Shown here: piece by piece, positions 8,014-16,089 of the stretch
Numbering within the stretch: the first letter of the stretch is position 1
Layout: each line of letters begins with the position of its first letter
Assembly (NCBI GenBank): GCA_029975435.1
Contig: JARKPC010000014.1
Span: 1-42,711, forward strand
Origin: Propionivibrio sp.
Lineage (GTDB): Bacteria > Pseudomonadota > Gammaproteobacteria > Burkholderiales > Rhodocyclaceae
Length of the DNA: 42,711 nt
Direction: 5' to 3'
Position numbers and translations under genes: made by a program
Notes under the pieces: model-generated
What the model was told of the DNA's origin: nothing
The model's input: the letters and a program-made list of their open reading frames with translations, nothing else
Database searches by the model: none

Positions 8014-8751
8014 CTAACGTGCTTTCCCCTTTACAAATGACCGGTAGGCCTCCTTTCTGTTCAGGCTTTCAATGACATGGTCCCTGCCTTTTCGAATGTG
8101 GTCGCGCATCAGAGCGACGCATCCGGGAGCGTCGCGATTTTTCATCAGCGCCAGCAATTCGTTGTGCTCATGAACCGCCGGGAGCATGCGTTCCGGATAC
8201 GACGTGCTCAGGGCCAAGCGCAGATACACGTGTTCCAGGTTATGGGTGAGCATGTCGACCAATCCCTTGTTTCCCGTCATTCGAGCGATTTCGAGGTGAA
8301 CTTCTGCGTCGAGTGAATATTTCTTCTTGTCGTACACCAAGGGCATGTAATCGGCATGCGCGTCGATTTTCTTATGCAGAATGACGAGGTCTGCGTCGGT
8401 GCAGCCGATCAATGCCTGCTCTATGGAATAGACTTCCAGCGCCTCCCGGATGCCAAAATGGTCGGAAATCTCCTGGATATCGATAGGCTTGATATAGAAC
8501 CCGCGAAAAGACTCGGAGACGACGTAGCCTTCCTGTTCAAGCCGCGTCAATGCATTGATGATTGGCGTGCGGGAAATGCCGAGTTTCTCGCACAGATCCT
8601 TGTAAATCAGTTTCTGGCCCGGAGCGAGTATCTGTTGAAAGATCATTTCCTTGATCTTGTCGTACGCCCACTCAACCAAAGGGACGTTCTCAGCACTGTT
8701 GTTCGTGTTGGCTGAATTGCTGTCCACAGCAGCGTTCATCTCGGTATTCAT
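8014..8751 (-). CDS. GntR-family regulator, FadR/FCD subfamily
   Basis: A 245-residue regulator. Residues about 25-90 form the GntR winged helix (MIFQQILAPGQKL, YKDLCEKLGISRTPIINALTRL). The C-terminal FCD domain is all helical and contains metal or ligand residues typical of the family (IREALEVYSIEQ, D-A-E-V-H-L-E-I-A, VHEHNELL). The family usually binds carboxylic acids or sugar acids. ATG 8751 is preferred over ATG 8763 because GAGAG lies five bases before it and nothing suitable precedes the other. Two AT-rich palindromes lie just upstream and are likely its own operator. The next gene on this strand, the exported hydrolase, is a plausible target. Confidence 0.88.
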   Translation of the reverse strand: MNTEMNAAVDSNSANTNNSAENVPLVEWAYDKIKEMIFQQILAPGQKLIYKDLCEKLGISRTPIINALTRLEQEGYVVSESFRGFYIKPIDIQEISDHFGIREALEVYSIEQALIGCTDADLVILHKKIDAHADYMPLVYDKKKYSLDAEVHLEIARMTGNKGLVDMLTHNLEHVYLRLALSTSYPERMLPAVHEHNELLALMKNRDAPGCVALMRDHIRKGRDHVIESLNRKEAYRSFVKGKAR

Positions 8752-8760
8752 GGTGGCTCT

Positions 8761-8794
8761 CATTCAAAAATGAATGAAAAATTTAATTAAATTT
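8761..8794. promoter_or_regulatory. Two AT-rich palindromes upstream of the GntR gene
   Basis: CATTCA-AAAA-TGAATG (8761-8776) is a perfect inverted repeat. Two bases on, AAATTTAATTAAATTT (8779-8794) is a perfect 16-base palindrome. They lie 10 to 43 bases upstream of the chosen GntR start, a usual place for an autoregulatory operator or promoter. Confidence 0.5.
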
Positions 8795-8847
8795 ACAATT
8801 CATGTCAACCACGTTGAACTTTGCTGCCGTTTAGCACAGCAATGGGA

Positions 8848-9459
8848 TCAGGTTGTCAGCGGCCCGTAGGCGGCCATGAAGACTCTGATGGCGCGATCGG
8901 TGATGGCCTTGATTTCCTTCTTGCTCACCGAATCGCTGACCTGGAAAAGAAAGCGGTCGAGCAATTCCGCTTCGAGCAGGCCGCGCAGGTGCAAGGTGGC
9001 GACCAGCGGATCGTCCTGGCGCAACCGGCCCTGCGCCATCGCGCCTGCGAGGAACTCGGAAACCACGGCCTGGCTGCGTTGGGGGCCCCGTGCGAAGCAC
9101 AGGCGCCCGAGATGCGAGCGCCCCGATTCGGCAATGATCAGGCGGCGCACCGAGAGGACCTCCGGGGCGTAGAGCAGGGCCAGGAAGCGTTCTCCGAAAT
9201 GGCGCAGGCTGGCGGCGATGTCTTCGGTGGCCGGGTCGAGCGCCTTGTGGACGGCCTCGAACTCGGCCTCCGTCGAGAGAAACATGACCTCGAAGAACAG
9301 TTCTTCCTTCGACGCAAAATAGTTGTACAGCGTGGCCTTCGATCCCCCGACCCGGGTGCAGATCTCCGACATCGAGGCGCGCTCGAAGCCGGCTTCCCGG
9401 AATACCTCCGCGGCGACGTCGAGAATGGCTTGCCGCTTCTCATCGCTCTTGGTTCTCAT
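8848..9459 (-). CDS. TetR-family repressor of the adjacent efflux operon
   Basis: A 203-residue TetR/AcrR-type repressor. The HTH occupies about residues 10-56 (ILDVAAEVFREAGFERASM, SEICTRVGGSKATLYNYF, then SKEELFFEV), the strongest family signature. The C-terminal part is helical and would bind the inducing drug or metabolite. The gene is divergent from a three-gene efflux operon, and the 98-base gap holds two operators with matching AACTGWAC half-sites. The start ATG 9459 has no strong ribosome site but gives a normal N-terminus (MRTKSDEKRQ). Confidence 0.92.
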   Translation of the reverse strand: MRTKSDEKRQAILDVAAEVFREAGFERASMSEICTRVGGSKATLYNYFASKEELFFEVMFLSTEAEFEAVHKALDPATEDIAASLRHFGERFLALLYAPEVLSVRRLIIAESGRSHLGRLCFARGPQRSQAVVSEFLAGAMAQGRLRQDDPLVATLHLRGLLEAELLDRFLFQVSDSVSKKEIKAITDRAIRVFMAAYGPLTT

Positions 9460-9472
9460 GATTTCGGCCTAT

Positions 9473-9494
9473 AACTGAACTTGTTGGTTCAGTT
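9473..9494. promoter_or_regulatory. TetR operator O1 (repressor side)
   Basis: AACTGAAC (9473-9480), spacer TTGTTG, GTTCAGTT (9487-9494): perfect 8-base arms. It overlaps the likely -10 (reverse of AGTTTA 9491-9496) of the tetR promoter, whose -35 TTGACT is the complement of 9513-9518 at 16-base spacing. Occupancy would give autorepression. Confidence 0.65.
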
Positions 9495-9498
9495 TAGC

Positions 9499-9527
9499 TT
9501 GACGAACGGAAAAGTCAAAACTAAACT
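9499..9527 (+). promoter_or_regulatory. Sigma-70-type promoter of the efflux operon
   Basis: -35 TTGACG (9499-9504), 17-base spacer, -10 TAAACT (9522-9527). The -10 overlaps operator O2, so TetR binding would block the polymerase. Confidence 0.55.
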
Positions 9528-9540
9528 GTACGGTACAGTT
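9524..9540. promoter_or_regulatory. TetR operator O2 (efflux operon side)
   Basis: AACTGTAC (9524-9531), central G, GTACAGTT (9533-9540): a perfect 17-base palindrome with the same half-site as O1, 17 bases upstream of the first efflux gene. Confidence 0.7.
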
Positions 9541-9557
9541 AATGCAAAGAGGTCGAC

Positions 9558-11033
9558 ATGCCCCGTACTTTCCATCAAGCGTCTTTCCCGTCACGCAGTC
9601 GCGTTCTGTTCGGCCTGGGTGTTCTGACCGTGGGTTTGGCCGGATGCGCCCAGTTTCCCTCGCTCGATGCGCTTGCCACGCTCAAGCCGGCTGCGGATTA
9701 CCAGTCGTCGTCTTCCTTCGCGGCGCCCGTTTCCACGTGGCCGGACGACCATTGGTGGCAGACCTACGGCGACAAGCAGCTCGATTCGCTGATCGAGGAA
9801 GCGTTGCGCGATTCGCCGGACATGGCCGCCGCGGCTGCCCGACTGCGCCGGGCCGAGGCGGCGGGGCAAGTCGCCGGCGCGGCGTTGTTGCCGCAGGTCA
9901 GCGCCAATGCCTCCGCCACCGAACAGCGGCAGAGCTACAACTATCTGACACCCAAGGCCATGACGCCCGACGGATGGCAGGACTACGGGAGGGCCACCCT
10001 CGATTTGAGCTGGGAGCTCGATTTCTGGGGCAAGAACCGGGCGGCACTGGCGGCGGCAACGTCGCAAATCGAAGCGAGCCGGGCCGAAGTGGCGCAGGCG
10101 CGGCTGGTCCTCGCCGCCAACATCGCCACCAACTACGCGGAACTGACCCGCTTGTTCGCCGCGCGCGACACCGCGGCCCGGTCGGTCGAAGTGCGCGGCA
10201 AGACGGCCGCCCTGTTCGCCGAGCGTTTTGCCAACGGCCTCGAAACACGCGGCAGCGTACGCGATGCGGAAGCGCGCCGCGCGGGAGCCGAAGGCGACCT
10301 GCTGCAGATCGACGAGCAGATCGGCCTGCAGCGCAACCGTCTGGCAGCATTGCTCGGCGCGGGGCCGGATCGCGGGCTGGCCATCGCCCGCCCGGAAATC
10401 GAGCTGGTGCGTCCGTTCGGTCTGCCCGGCGAGCTGCCGGCCAACCTGCTGGGCAGGCGTCCGGACGTGGTCGCGGCGCGGCTGCAGACGGAAGCGCAAC
10501 TGCGCCGCATCGACCAGAAGAAGGCCGAGTTCTACCCCAACGTGAATCTCGCCGCCTTCATCGGAGTGCAGTCGCTGGGATTGAACATGCTGACCAGGAG
10601 CGGTTCCACCACCGGCAGCATCGGGCCGGCCATCTCCCTGCCGATCTTCACCGGTGGGCGGTTGCAGGGGGAACTGCGCAGTACGGTGGCCGCGTATGAA
10701 GAAACGGTCGCCAGCTATAACCGTACCGTGGCCCAGGCGCTGCAGGAAGTGGCCGACGCAGGGCTGAGCCAGAAGGCTCTTTCCGGTCGCCTGGCCAAGG
10801 CCGAGGAGGCCGTGGCCGCGGCCAGCGAGGCGCACCGCGTGGCGCGCAATCGTTATGAAGGCGGCCTGTCCAGCTACCTCGAGGTGCTTTCGGCCGAAGA
10901 CGTCCTGCTGAGCAGCCTGCGCAGCCTCACCGACCTGCAGTCGCGCGCCTTCTCGCTGGATGTGGCGCTGACGCGCGCGCTCGGCGGAGGCTATCGCGAG
11001 GTGCCTGCCGCAACGAATGAATCGAACAGTTAA
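9558..11033 (+). CDS. NodT-family outer-membrane efflux lipoprotein
   Basis: A 491-residue TolC/OprM-type channel protein. A lipoprotein signal ends at LAGC with Cys30 as the acylated residue. Two outer-membrane efflux repeats follow: the first around residues 65-265 (SLIEEALRDSPDMAAAAARL, LDLSWELDFWGKNRAAL) and the second around 290-480 (LLGRRPDVVAARLQTEAQL, GPAISLPIFTGGRLQGEL, RYEGGLSSYLEVLSAED). It forms the outer-membrane exit duct for the EmrA/EmrB-like pair downstream. AAGAGG lies five bases before ATG 9558. First gene of the operon; the next gene starts 23 bases after the stop. Confidence 0.93.
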   Translation: MPRTFHQASFPSRSRVLFGLGVLTVGLAGCAQFPSLDALATLKPAADYQSSSSFAAPVSTWPDDHWWQTYGDKQLDSLIEEALRDSPDMAAAAARLRRAEAAGQVAGAALLPQVSANASATEQRQSYNYLTPKAMTPDGWQDYGRATLDLSWELDFWGKNRAALAAATSQIEASRAEVAQARLVLAANIATNYAELTRLFAARDTAARSVEVRGKTAALFAERFANGLETRGSVRDAEARRAGAEGDLLQIDEQIGLQRNRLAALLGAGPDRGLAIARPEIELVRPFGLPGELPANLLGRRPDVVAARLQTEAQLRRIDQKKAEFYPNVNLAAFIGVQSLGLNMLTRSGSTTGSIGPAISLPIFTGGRLQGELRSTVAAYEETVASYNRTVAQALQEVADAGLSQKALSGRLAKAEEAVAAASEAHRVARNRYEGGLSSYLEVLSAEDVLLSSLRSLTDLQSRAFSLDVALTRALGGGYREVPAATNESNS

Positions 11034-11056
11034 TTCCCATGCAAGGAAATTCCACC

Positions 11057-12190
11057 ATGTCTGAAAATACTCCCGTTTCTTCTTCCCCATCCGGTAACGA
11101 ATTTCGCCGCAACCGTTTGTTGCTCGGGCTTGTGGGCGTGGTCGGCGCTGCAGCGCTGGCCTTCGGCGCCTACTGGTTCTTCTACGCCTCGCATTTCGTA
11201 TCGACCGACAACGCCTACGCGGCCGTCGAGATTGCCCAGGTCACTCCGGAGGTGGGCGGCACGATCAGCGAAGTGCGTGTTACCGATACGCAAACCGTGA
11301 AGAAGGGCGATGTCCTCGTCGTCATCGATCCGACCGATGCCCGCCTGGCGTTGGCCGAGGCCGAAGCCGACCTGGGGCGCGCCATTCGCCGGGTCCGGGG
11401 CTACGCGGCCAATGACAGCGGGCTGAGCGCCCAGATCGCCGCGCGCGAAGCCGACGAGAAGCGTGCCGCCGCCCAATTGGCGTCGGCCGAGGCGGACTAC
11501 GAGCGGGCCGTGATCGACCTGAAGCGGCGCGAGGCGTTGTCGGCGTCGGGTTCCGTTTCCGGCGACGAACTGACTCGCGCCCAGAATGCCTTTGCCGCCG
11601 CGCAGGCCAATCTGGACGGGGCTCGCGCTGCGGCGGCCCAGGCCAGGGCCAACCGCCATGCGGCGATCGGCAGCCGCGATGCCAATGCGGTGCTGATCGT
11701 CGATGCGACCGAAGAAACCAACCCCGAAGTGGCGCTGGCGCGCGCCCGACGCGACCAGGCGGCAGTCGATCTGGAGCGCACGGTAATCCGCGCGCCGGTC
11801 GACGGCGTGGTCGCCAAGCGCCAGGCCCAGCTCGGGCAGCGTGTTCAGGCGGGAACGCCGTTGCTGGCCGTAGTGCCGGTACAGGAGATGCACGTCGACG
11901 CCAACTTCAAGGAAGTCCAGCTGGAGGATGTCCGCGTCGGTCAGCCGGTGACGCTCCGCTCCGACATCTATGGCAGTTCGGTAACCTACCACGGCACGGT
12001 AGAGGGGTTCTCAGGCGGGTCGGGCGCAGCGTTCGCCACGATCCCGGCGCAGAACGCGACCGGCAACTGGATCAAGGTGGTGCAACGCCTGCCGGTGCGC
12101 ATCAAGCTCGATCCCGCCGAGCTGCAGGCCAACCCGCTCAAGGTCGGCCTGTCGATGAGCGTGAAGGTCGACACGAGCCGGCGCAGCTGA
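11057..12190 (+). CDS. EmrA/HlyD-type periplasmic adaptor of the efflux pump
   Basis: A 377-residue membrane fusion protein. It has a short cytoplasmic tail, one membrane anchor (LLLGLVGVVGAAALAFGAYW, about residues 20-40), a biotinyl-lipoyl half-motif (VSTDNAYAAVEIAQVTPEVG), a long helical hairpin (about 95-215, Ala/Arg/Glu-rich) and the returning lipoyl and beta-barrel part (VIRAPVDGVVAKRQ, LGQRVQAGTPLLAVVP, VDANFKEVQLEDVRVGQPV). It bridges the EmrB-like transporter and the NodT-type channel. ATG 11057 is chosen over ATG 11039 because AAGGA sits between them. Confidence 0.93.
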   Translation: MSENTPVSSSPSGNEFRRNRLLLGLVGVVGAAALAFGAYWFFYASHFVSTDNAYAAVEIAQVTPEVGGTISEVRVTDTQTVKKGDVLVVIDPTDARLALAEAEADLGRAIRRVRGYAANDSGLSAQIAAREADEKRAAAQLASAEADYERAVIDLKRREALSASGSVSGDELTRAQNAFAAAQANLDGARAAAAQARANRHAAIGSRDANAVLIVDATEETNPEVALARARRDQAAVDLERTVIRAPVDGVVAKRQAQLGQRVQAGTPLLAVVPVQEMHVDANFKEVQLEDVRVGQPVTLRSDIYGSSVTYHGTVEGFSGGSGAAFATIPAQNATGNWIKVVQRLPVRIKLDPAELQANPLKVGLSMSVKVDTSRRS

Positions 12191-12202
12191 CGGGGAGCGG
12201 AC

Positions 12203-13744
12203 ATGAGCCAACCTCAAACCGCCAACGGCCAGGCGCCATTGAGCGGCGGCATGCTGTGGGCGGCGGCGGTGATCCTCGCTGCGGCCAACTTCATCGCCGT
12301 GCTCGACATGACCATCGCCAACGTCTCGGTGCCCAATATCGCCGGGGGGCTGGGCGCGACGACCAGCCAGGGTACCTGGGTCATTACCTCCTACGCCGTC
12401 GCCGAGGCCATCACCGTGCCGCTGACCGGCTGGCTCGCCGCGCGTTTCGGGGCGGTACGCGTGTTCGTCACGGCCATGGCCGCGTTCGGCGCCTTTTCCG
12501 CGCTGTGCGGCCTGTCCAACTCGCTCGGCATGCTGGTCTTCGCCCGCATCTGCCAGGGGCTGGCCGGCGGGCCGCTGATGCCTTTGTCACAAACCTTGCT
12601 GTTGCGCATCTTCCCGAAGGAAAAGGCCGCCGCGGCGATCGGGCTGTGGTCGATGACCACGCTGGTGGCGCCGGTGCTCGGTCCACTGCTTGGCGGCCAT
12701 TTGTGCGACGAGTACAGCTGGCCGTGGATCTTCTGGATCAACCTGCCGATCGCGCTTTTGTGCGGCTTCATCGCCTGGAACATGCTGAAGCGCTACGAAC
12801 TGCCGCTCACCCGCAACCCGATCGACCGCGTGGGCCTTGCGCTGCTGATCGTCTGGGTCGGCGCGCTGCAACTGATGCTCGACGAGGGCAAGGACCTCGA
12901 CTGGTTCTCCTCGCACGAGATCGTCGCGCTGGCCGTCATCGCCGTCGTCGGTTTCGCCGCCTTCCTGATCTGGGAACTGCACGAGGAACACCCGGTGGTC
13001 GACCTGCGCGTGTTCCGCCATCGCGGCTTCTCGGTCAGCGTGCTGACCATCAGCCTCGCGTTCGCCGCCTTCTTCGGCGCCAACGTGTTGACGCCGCAGT
13101 GGCTGCAGAGCTATATGGGCTACACGGCCACGTCGGCCGGCATGGCGACCTGCTGGACGGGCATCTTCGCGGTGTTCGTCGCGCCGATCGCCGCCACGCT
13201 GTCGCACCGCGTCGATCCGCGCAAGCTGGTGTTCTGCGGCGTCATCTGGCTGGGCATCATCACCCTCACGCGCACCGTCGCCACGACCGACATGGACTAC
13301 TGGAGCGTATCGCGGCCATTGATGCTGATGGGCCTCGGGCTGCCGTTCTTCTTCGTGCCGCTGACCGGGCTGGCGCTGGCCAGTGTCGAGGAGCGTGAAA
13401 CCGCATCCGCCGCCGGACTGATGAACTTCCTGCGCACGTTGTCGGGGGCCATCGCCACCTCGTTGATCACCACCGTGTGGGACGACCAGATCACCCGCAA
13501 CCACGCCGAACTGGTCGGACTGGCGGATCAGGATCAAAGTATCCGCACGCTTCTCGAAAGCTCGGGGATGGCCGCCGACGCCGTGTTGCAATCGATCGAC
13601 CGACTGGTGACCAGCCAGAGCGTGATGCTGGCGACGAACCAGATGATGGCGGCGGTAGGCATTGCTTTCCTCTTCGCCGCTTCGGCCATCTGGCTGGCAC
13701 CCAAGCCGCGCCGCAAGGTCGATGCTTCGGCGGGAGGGCACTGA
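12203..13744 (+). CDS. EmrB/QacA-type MFS drug exporter (DHA2, 14 TM)
   Basis: A 513-residue inner-membrane proton antiporter. The N-terminal motif LDMTIANVSVPNIAGGLG followed by QGTWVITSYAVAEAITVPL is diagnostic for the DHA2 group. Further on are the motif-A-like loop GWLAARFGAVRV, motif C region (LVAPVLGPLLGG) and about 14 hydrophobic segments. It is the energy-coupled part of the tripartite pump and likely exports hydrophobic drugs or aromatic acids. GGGGAG lies six bases upstream of ATG 12203, 12 bases after the adaptor gene. Last gene of the operon controlled by the divergent TetR. Confidence 0.94.
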   Translation: MSQPQTANGQAPLSGGMLWAAAVILAAANFIAVLDMTIANVSVPNIAGGLGATTSQGTWVITSYAVAEAITVPLTGWLAARFGAVRVFVTAMAAFGAFSALCGLSNSLGMLVFARICQGLAGGPLMPLSQTLLLRIFPKEKAAAAIGLWSMTTLVAPVLGPLLGGHLCDEYSWPWIFWINLPIALLCGFIAWNMLKRYELPLTRNPIDRVGLALLIVWVGALQLMLDEGKDLDWFSSHEIVALAVIAVVGFAAFLIWELHEEHPVVDLRVFRHRGFSVSVLTISLAFAAFFGANVLTPQWLQSYMGYTATSAGMATCWTGIFAVFVAPIAATLSHRVDPRKLVFCGVIWLGIITLTRTVATTDMDYWSVSRPLMLMGLGLPFFFVPLTGLALASVEERETASAAGLMNFLRTLSGAIATSLITTVWDDQITRNHAELVGLADQDQSIRTLLESSGMAADAVLQSIDRLVTSQSVMLATNQMMAAVGIAFLFAASAIWLAPKPRRKVDASAGGH

Positions 13745-13805
13745 CCGGCGGTACGGGCCACGATTGCCGACAGATATCCGGCGCGATCGGACGATCCTCA
13801 CGGCT

Positions 13806-13827
13806 CCGGAAGCACCGGACGTTCCGG
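13806..13827. terminator. Inverted repeat between convergent genes
   Basis: CCGGAA (13806-13811) pairs with TTCCGG (13822-13827), 10-base loop, between the ends of the emrB-like gene and the Old Yellow Enzyme gene. There is no T-run, so termination is only suggested by position. Confidence 0.3.
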
Positions 13828-13834
13828 CCCGTGG

Positions 13835-14899
13835 TCAGCTCAGCGTCGGGTAGTCCGTATAACCGGAGGTGATGTCCGGAAGTCCGTAGTCGTGAAAGGT
13901 CTCCGGTCGCGGCGCGTTCAGAGGCGCGTTCAGCAACAGCCGCCGGGGCAGGTCGGGATTGGCGATGAAGTTGATCCCGAATGCCGCCGCATCGGCTTCG
14001 CCGGCGGCGATCAGCCGTTCTGCGTCGTCGCGCGTCAGTTTTTCGTTGGCGATGAAGACACCTCCGAAACTGGCCTTGATCTGTGGCCCGAGGCGCGGTG
14101 AATCCAGGGATTCCCGGGCGAAGATGAAGGCGATCCGGCGCTTGCCGAGTTCGCGGGCGACGTAGGTGAAGGTTGCCTGCGGGTCGCTGTCTCCCATGTC
14201 ATGAGCATCGCAGCGGGGCGCCAGATGCACGCCGACCCGCCCGGAACCCCATACGGAAATGGCCGCATCGGTGACCTCCAGCAACAGGCGGGCGCGATTT
14301 TCGATGCTTCCGCCGTAGGCGTCGGTACGCTGATTGGTTTTGTCCTGAAGGAATTGGTCGAGCAGATAGCCATTGGCTCCGTGCAGTTCGACACCGTCGA
14401 AGCCGGCGGCCTTGGCGTTGACCGCGGCCTGTCGGTAGGCTTCGACGATTTCAGCAATCTCCGCCGTTTCCAAAGCGCGCGGCACGACGTAGGCGCGCTT
14501 CGGACGCAGCAGGCTGACGTGGCCTGCGGCGGCGATGGCGCTGGGAGCGACAGGGCGCTCGCCGTTCAGGAACTCCGGATCCGAGATGCGGCCGACGTGC
14601 CACAACTGCAGGAAAATGCGTCCGCCCGCCGCATGAACGGCCTGCGTCACGCGCCGCCAGCCCTGCACCTGCTCGGCCGACCAGATGCCGGGCGTGTCCG
14701 GATAGCCGACGCCCATCGGCATGACGGATGTCGCTTCGCTGATGATCAGCCCGGCGCTTGCACGTTGCGTGTAATACTCGGCCATCAGTTCGGTTGGAAC
14801 GCGTCCGGCGCCAGCCCGGCAACGGGTCAGCGGGGACATGACGATTCGGTTGGGCAGGTTCAGATCGCCCATCTGCAGTGGGGTGAATAGTTGGTTCAT
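13835..14899 (-). CDS. Old Yellow Enzyme-family NAD(P)H:flavin oxidoreductase (NemA-like)
   Basis: A 354-residue FMN TIM-barrel ene-reductase. The N-terminus LFTPLQMGDLNLPNRIVMSP is typical, with LTRCRA next. Substrate-carbonyl ligands are His173 and Asn176 in ELHGANGYLLDQF, and Tyr178 is the proton donor; NQRTDAYGGSIENRARLLLE follows. Such enzymes reduce activated C=C bonds, nitro groups or N-ethylmaleimide. The start at 14899 is chosen because ATG 14914 sits directly on its purine-rich site and would overlap the upstream gene. It begins just after the stop of the MDR oxidoreductase, so the two form an operon, probably an electrophile-detoxification pair under the divergent LysR regulator. 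Confidence 0.9.
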   Translation of the reverse strand: MNQLFTPLQMGDLNLPNRIVMSPLTRCRAGAGRVPTELMAEYYTQRASAGLIISEATSVMPMGVGYPDTPGIWSAEQVQGWRRVTQAVHAAGGRIFLQLWHVGRISDPEFLNGERPVAPSAIAAAGHVSLLRPKRAYVVPRALETAEIAEIVEAYRQAAVNAKAAGFDGVELHGANGYLLDQFLQDKTNQRTDAYGGSIENRARLLLEVTDAAISVWGSGRVGVHLAPRCDAHDMGDSDPQATFTYVARELGKRRIAFIFARESLDSPRLGPQIKASFGGVFIANEKLTRDDAERLIAAGEADAAAFGINFIANPDLPRRLLLNAPLNAPRPETFHDYGLPDITSGYTDYPTLS

Positions 14900-14904
14900 G
14901 TGTT

Positions 14905-15927
14905 CTATTTCCATCCTTCCAGTACGATTTTTCCTCGGGCGGAGCCGGATTCGATCAACGCGTGCGCCCGCCGGAGATTATCGGCATTGATGGTGCCGTA
15001 GTGTTCGGCCAGCGTACTGCGGACGACGCCCGTATCCAGCAGGGTGGCCAGTTCCTCGAGAATCCGGTGTTGCGCGATCATGTCGGGAGTTTCGTAGATC
15101 GCCCGCGTGAACATCAGTTCCCAATGCAGTGAAATCGATTTGCGCTTGAGAAGTTTGATGTCGAACGGGCCCGGATCGTCGATCAGGCCGAGTCGTCCTT
15201 GCGGGACAAGGCTCTCGACGATTTCGGGGAGGTGCCTGTCGGTCTGCGTCAGACTGGCGACGTAGTGAACCTGCGGGATTCCGATGCGTTGCAACTCCTG
15301 CGAAAGCGGTCGGGAATGATCGACCACGTAATGTGCCCCGAGATTGCGAACCCAATCGGCGGTTTCCGGGCGCGATGCGGTTCCGATCACGGTCAGTTGG
15401 GTCAGCCGGCGCGCGAGCTGGACCAGTATGGAACCGACTCCGCCTCCGGCGCCGATTACCAGGATCGACTGGCCTGCGCCGGTGCCCTGCGTAATCTGCA
15501 GGCGGTCGAACAGCAGTTCCCACGCGGTCAGTCCGGTGAGAGGCAGGGCCGCTGCCGCGGCGTCGCCAAGCGACTTGGGGGCGTGGCCGACAAGTCGCTC
15601 GTCGACGAGATGCAACTGGCAATTGGTGCCAGGCCGGGCGATCGATCCGGCATACCAGACGCGATCCCCCGGCTTGAACAGGCTTGCTTCGGAGCCGGTG
15701 GCCCGGACGATGCCGACGGCGTCCCATCCGAGCACTTTCACGTCACCGACCGCGGGCGAGGTGTTTCGCCGGACCTTGGTGTCGACGGGATTGACCGACA
15801 CGGCACGCACTTCCACCAGCAGGTCTCGTCCGTGCGGGGTGGGTTCGGGGAAGGTGAATTCGGCGAGGGCGTTCGGGTCGGCGATGGGCAAGCCGAATTG
15901 TGCTTCGGTATAGCCGATGGCTTTCAT
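14905..15927 (-). CDS. Zinc-independent MDR-family alcohol dehydrogenase/quinone oxidoreductase
   Basis: A 340-residue medium-chain dehydrogenase of the YogA/zinc-type alcohol dehydrogenase-like group. Visible: VEVRAVSVNPVDTKVRR, GWDAVGIVRATGSEASLFKPGDRV, the NADPH Rossmann motif VIGAGGGVGSILVQLARR (about residues 157-174) and a C-terminal RRAHALIESGSARGKIVLE. No structural-zinc cysteines and no catalytic-zinc Cys/His set are apparent, fitting a quinone or enone reductase. GGAGA precedes ATG 15927 by about eight bases. It is divergent from a LysR regulator and is followed at once by the Old Yellow Enzyme gene. Confidence 0.9.
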   Translation of the reverse strand: MKAIGYTEAQFGLPIADPNALAEFTFPEPTPHGRDLLVEVRAVSVNPVDTKVRRNTSPAVGDVKVLGWDAVGIVRATGSEASLFKPGDRVWYAGSIARPGTNCQLHLVDERLVGHAPKSLGDAAAAALPLTGLTAWELLFDRLQITQGTGAGQSILVIGAGGGVGSILVQLARRLTQLTVIGTASRPETADWVRNLGAHYVVDHSRPLSQELQRIGIPQVHYVASLTQTDRHLPEIVESLVPQGRLGLIDDPGPFDIKLLKRKSISLHWELMFTRAIYETPDMIAQHRILEELATLLDTGVVRSTLAEHYGTINADNLRRAHALIESGSARGKIVLEGWK

Positions 15928-16057
15928 GTCATTTCTCCAATATGTCCTTCGGAAGTCGCGGGGAATATCCGCTCTGTCATGTTTAATGAACGGAAAACTG
16001 CCGTGATGCAGCGTTGAGGCAATATTCTGCGATTCCGGGTTTCAATAAAACAGGCAA

Positions 16058-16089
16058 AATACGAAAACACTTTCATTGAAATACGAAAA
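16058..16089. promoter_or_regulatory. Direct repeat and palindrome in the MDR/LysR divergent region
   Basis: AATACGAAAA occurs at 16058-16067 and 16080-16089, spaced 22 bases, about two helical turns. Between them is the palindrome TTTCATTGAAA (16071-16081). The second repeat abuts the lysR start codon. This fits a LysR-type regulator binding region with autoregulation. Confidence 0.4.

Noticed and set aside
9591-11090. Long open frame on the minus strand, about 499 codons
   Set aside because: It is fully antisense to the NodT-type gene, rich in Arg, Gly and Gln, and has no family motifs; high G+C opens such frames.
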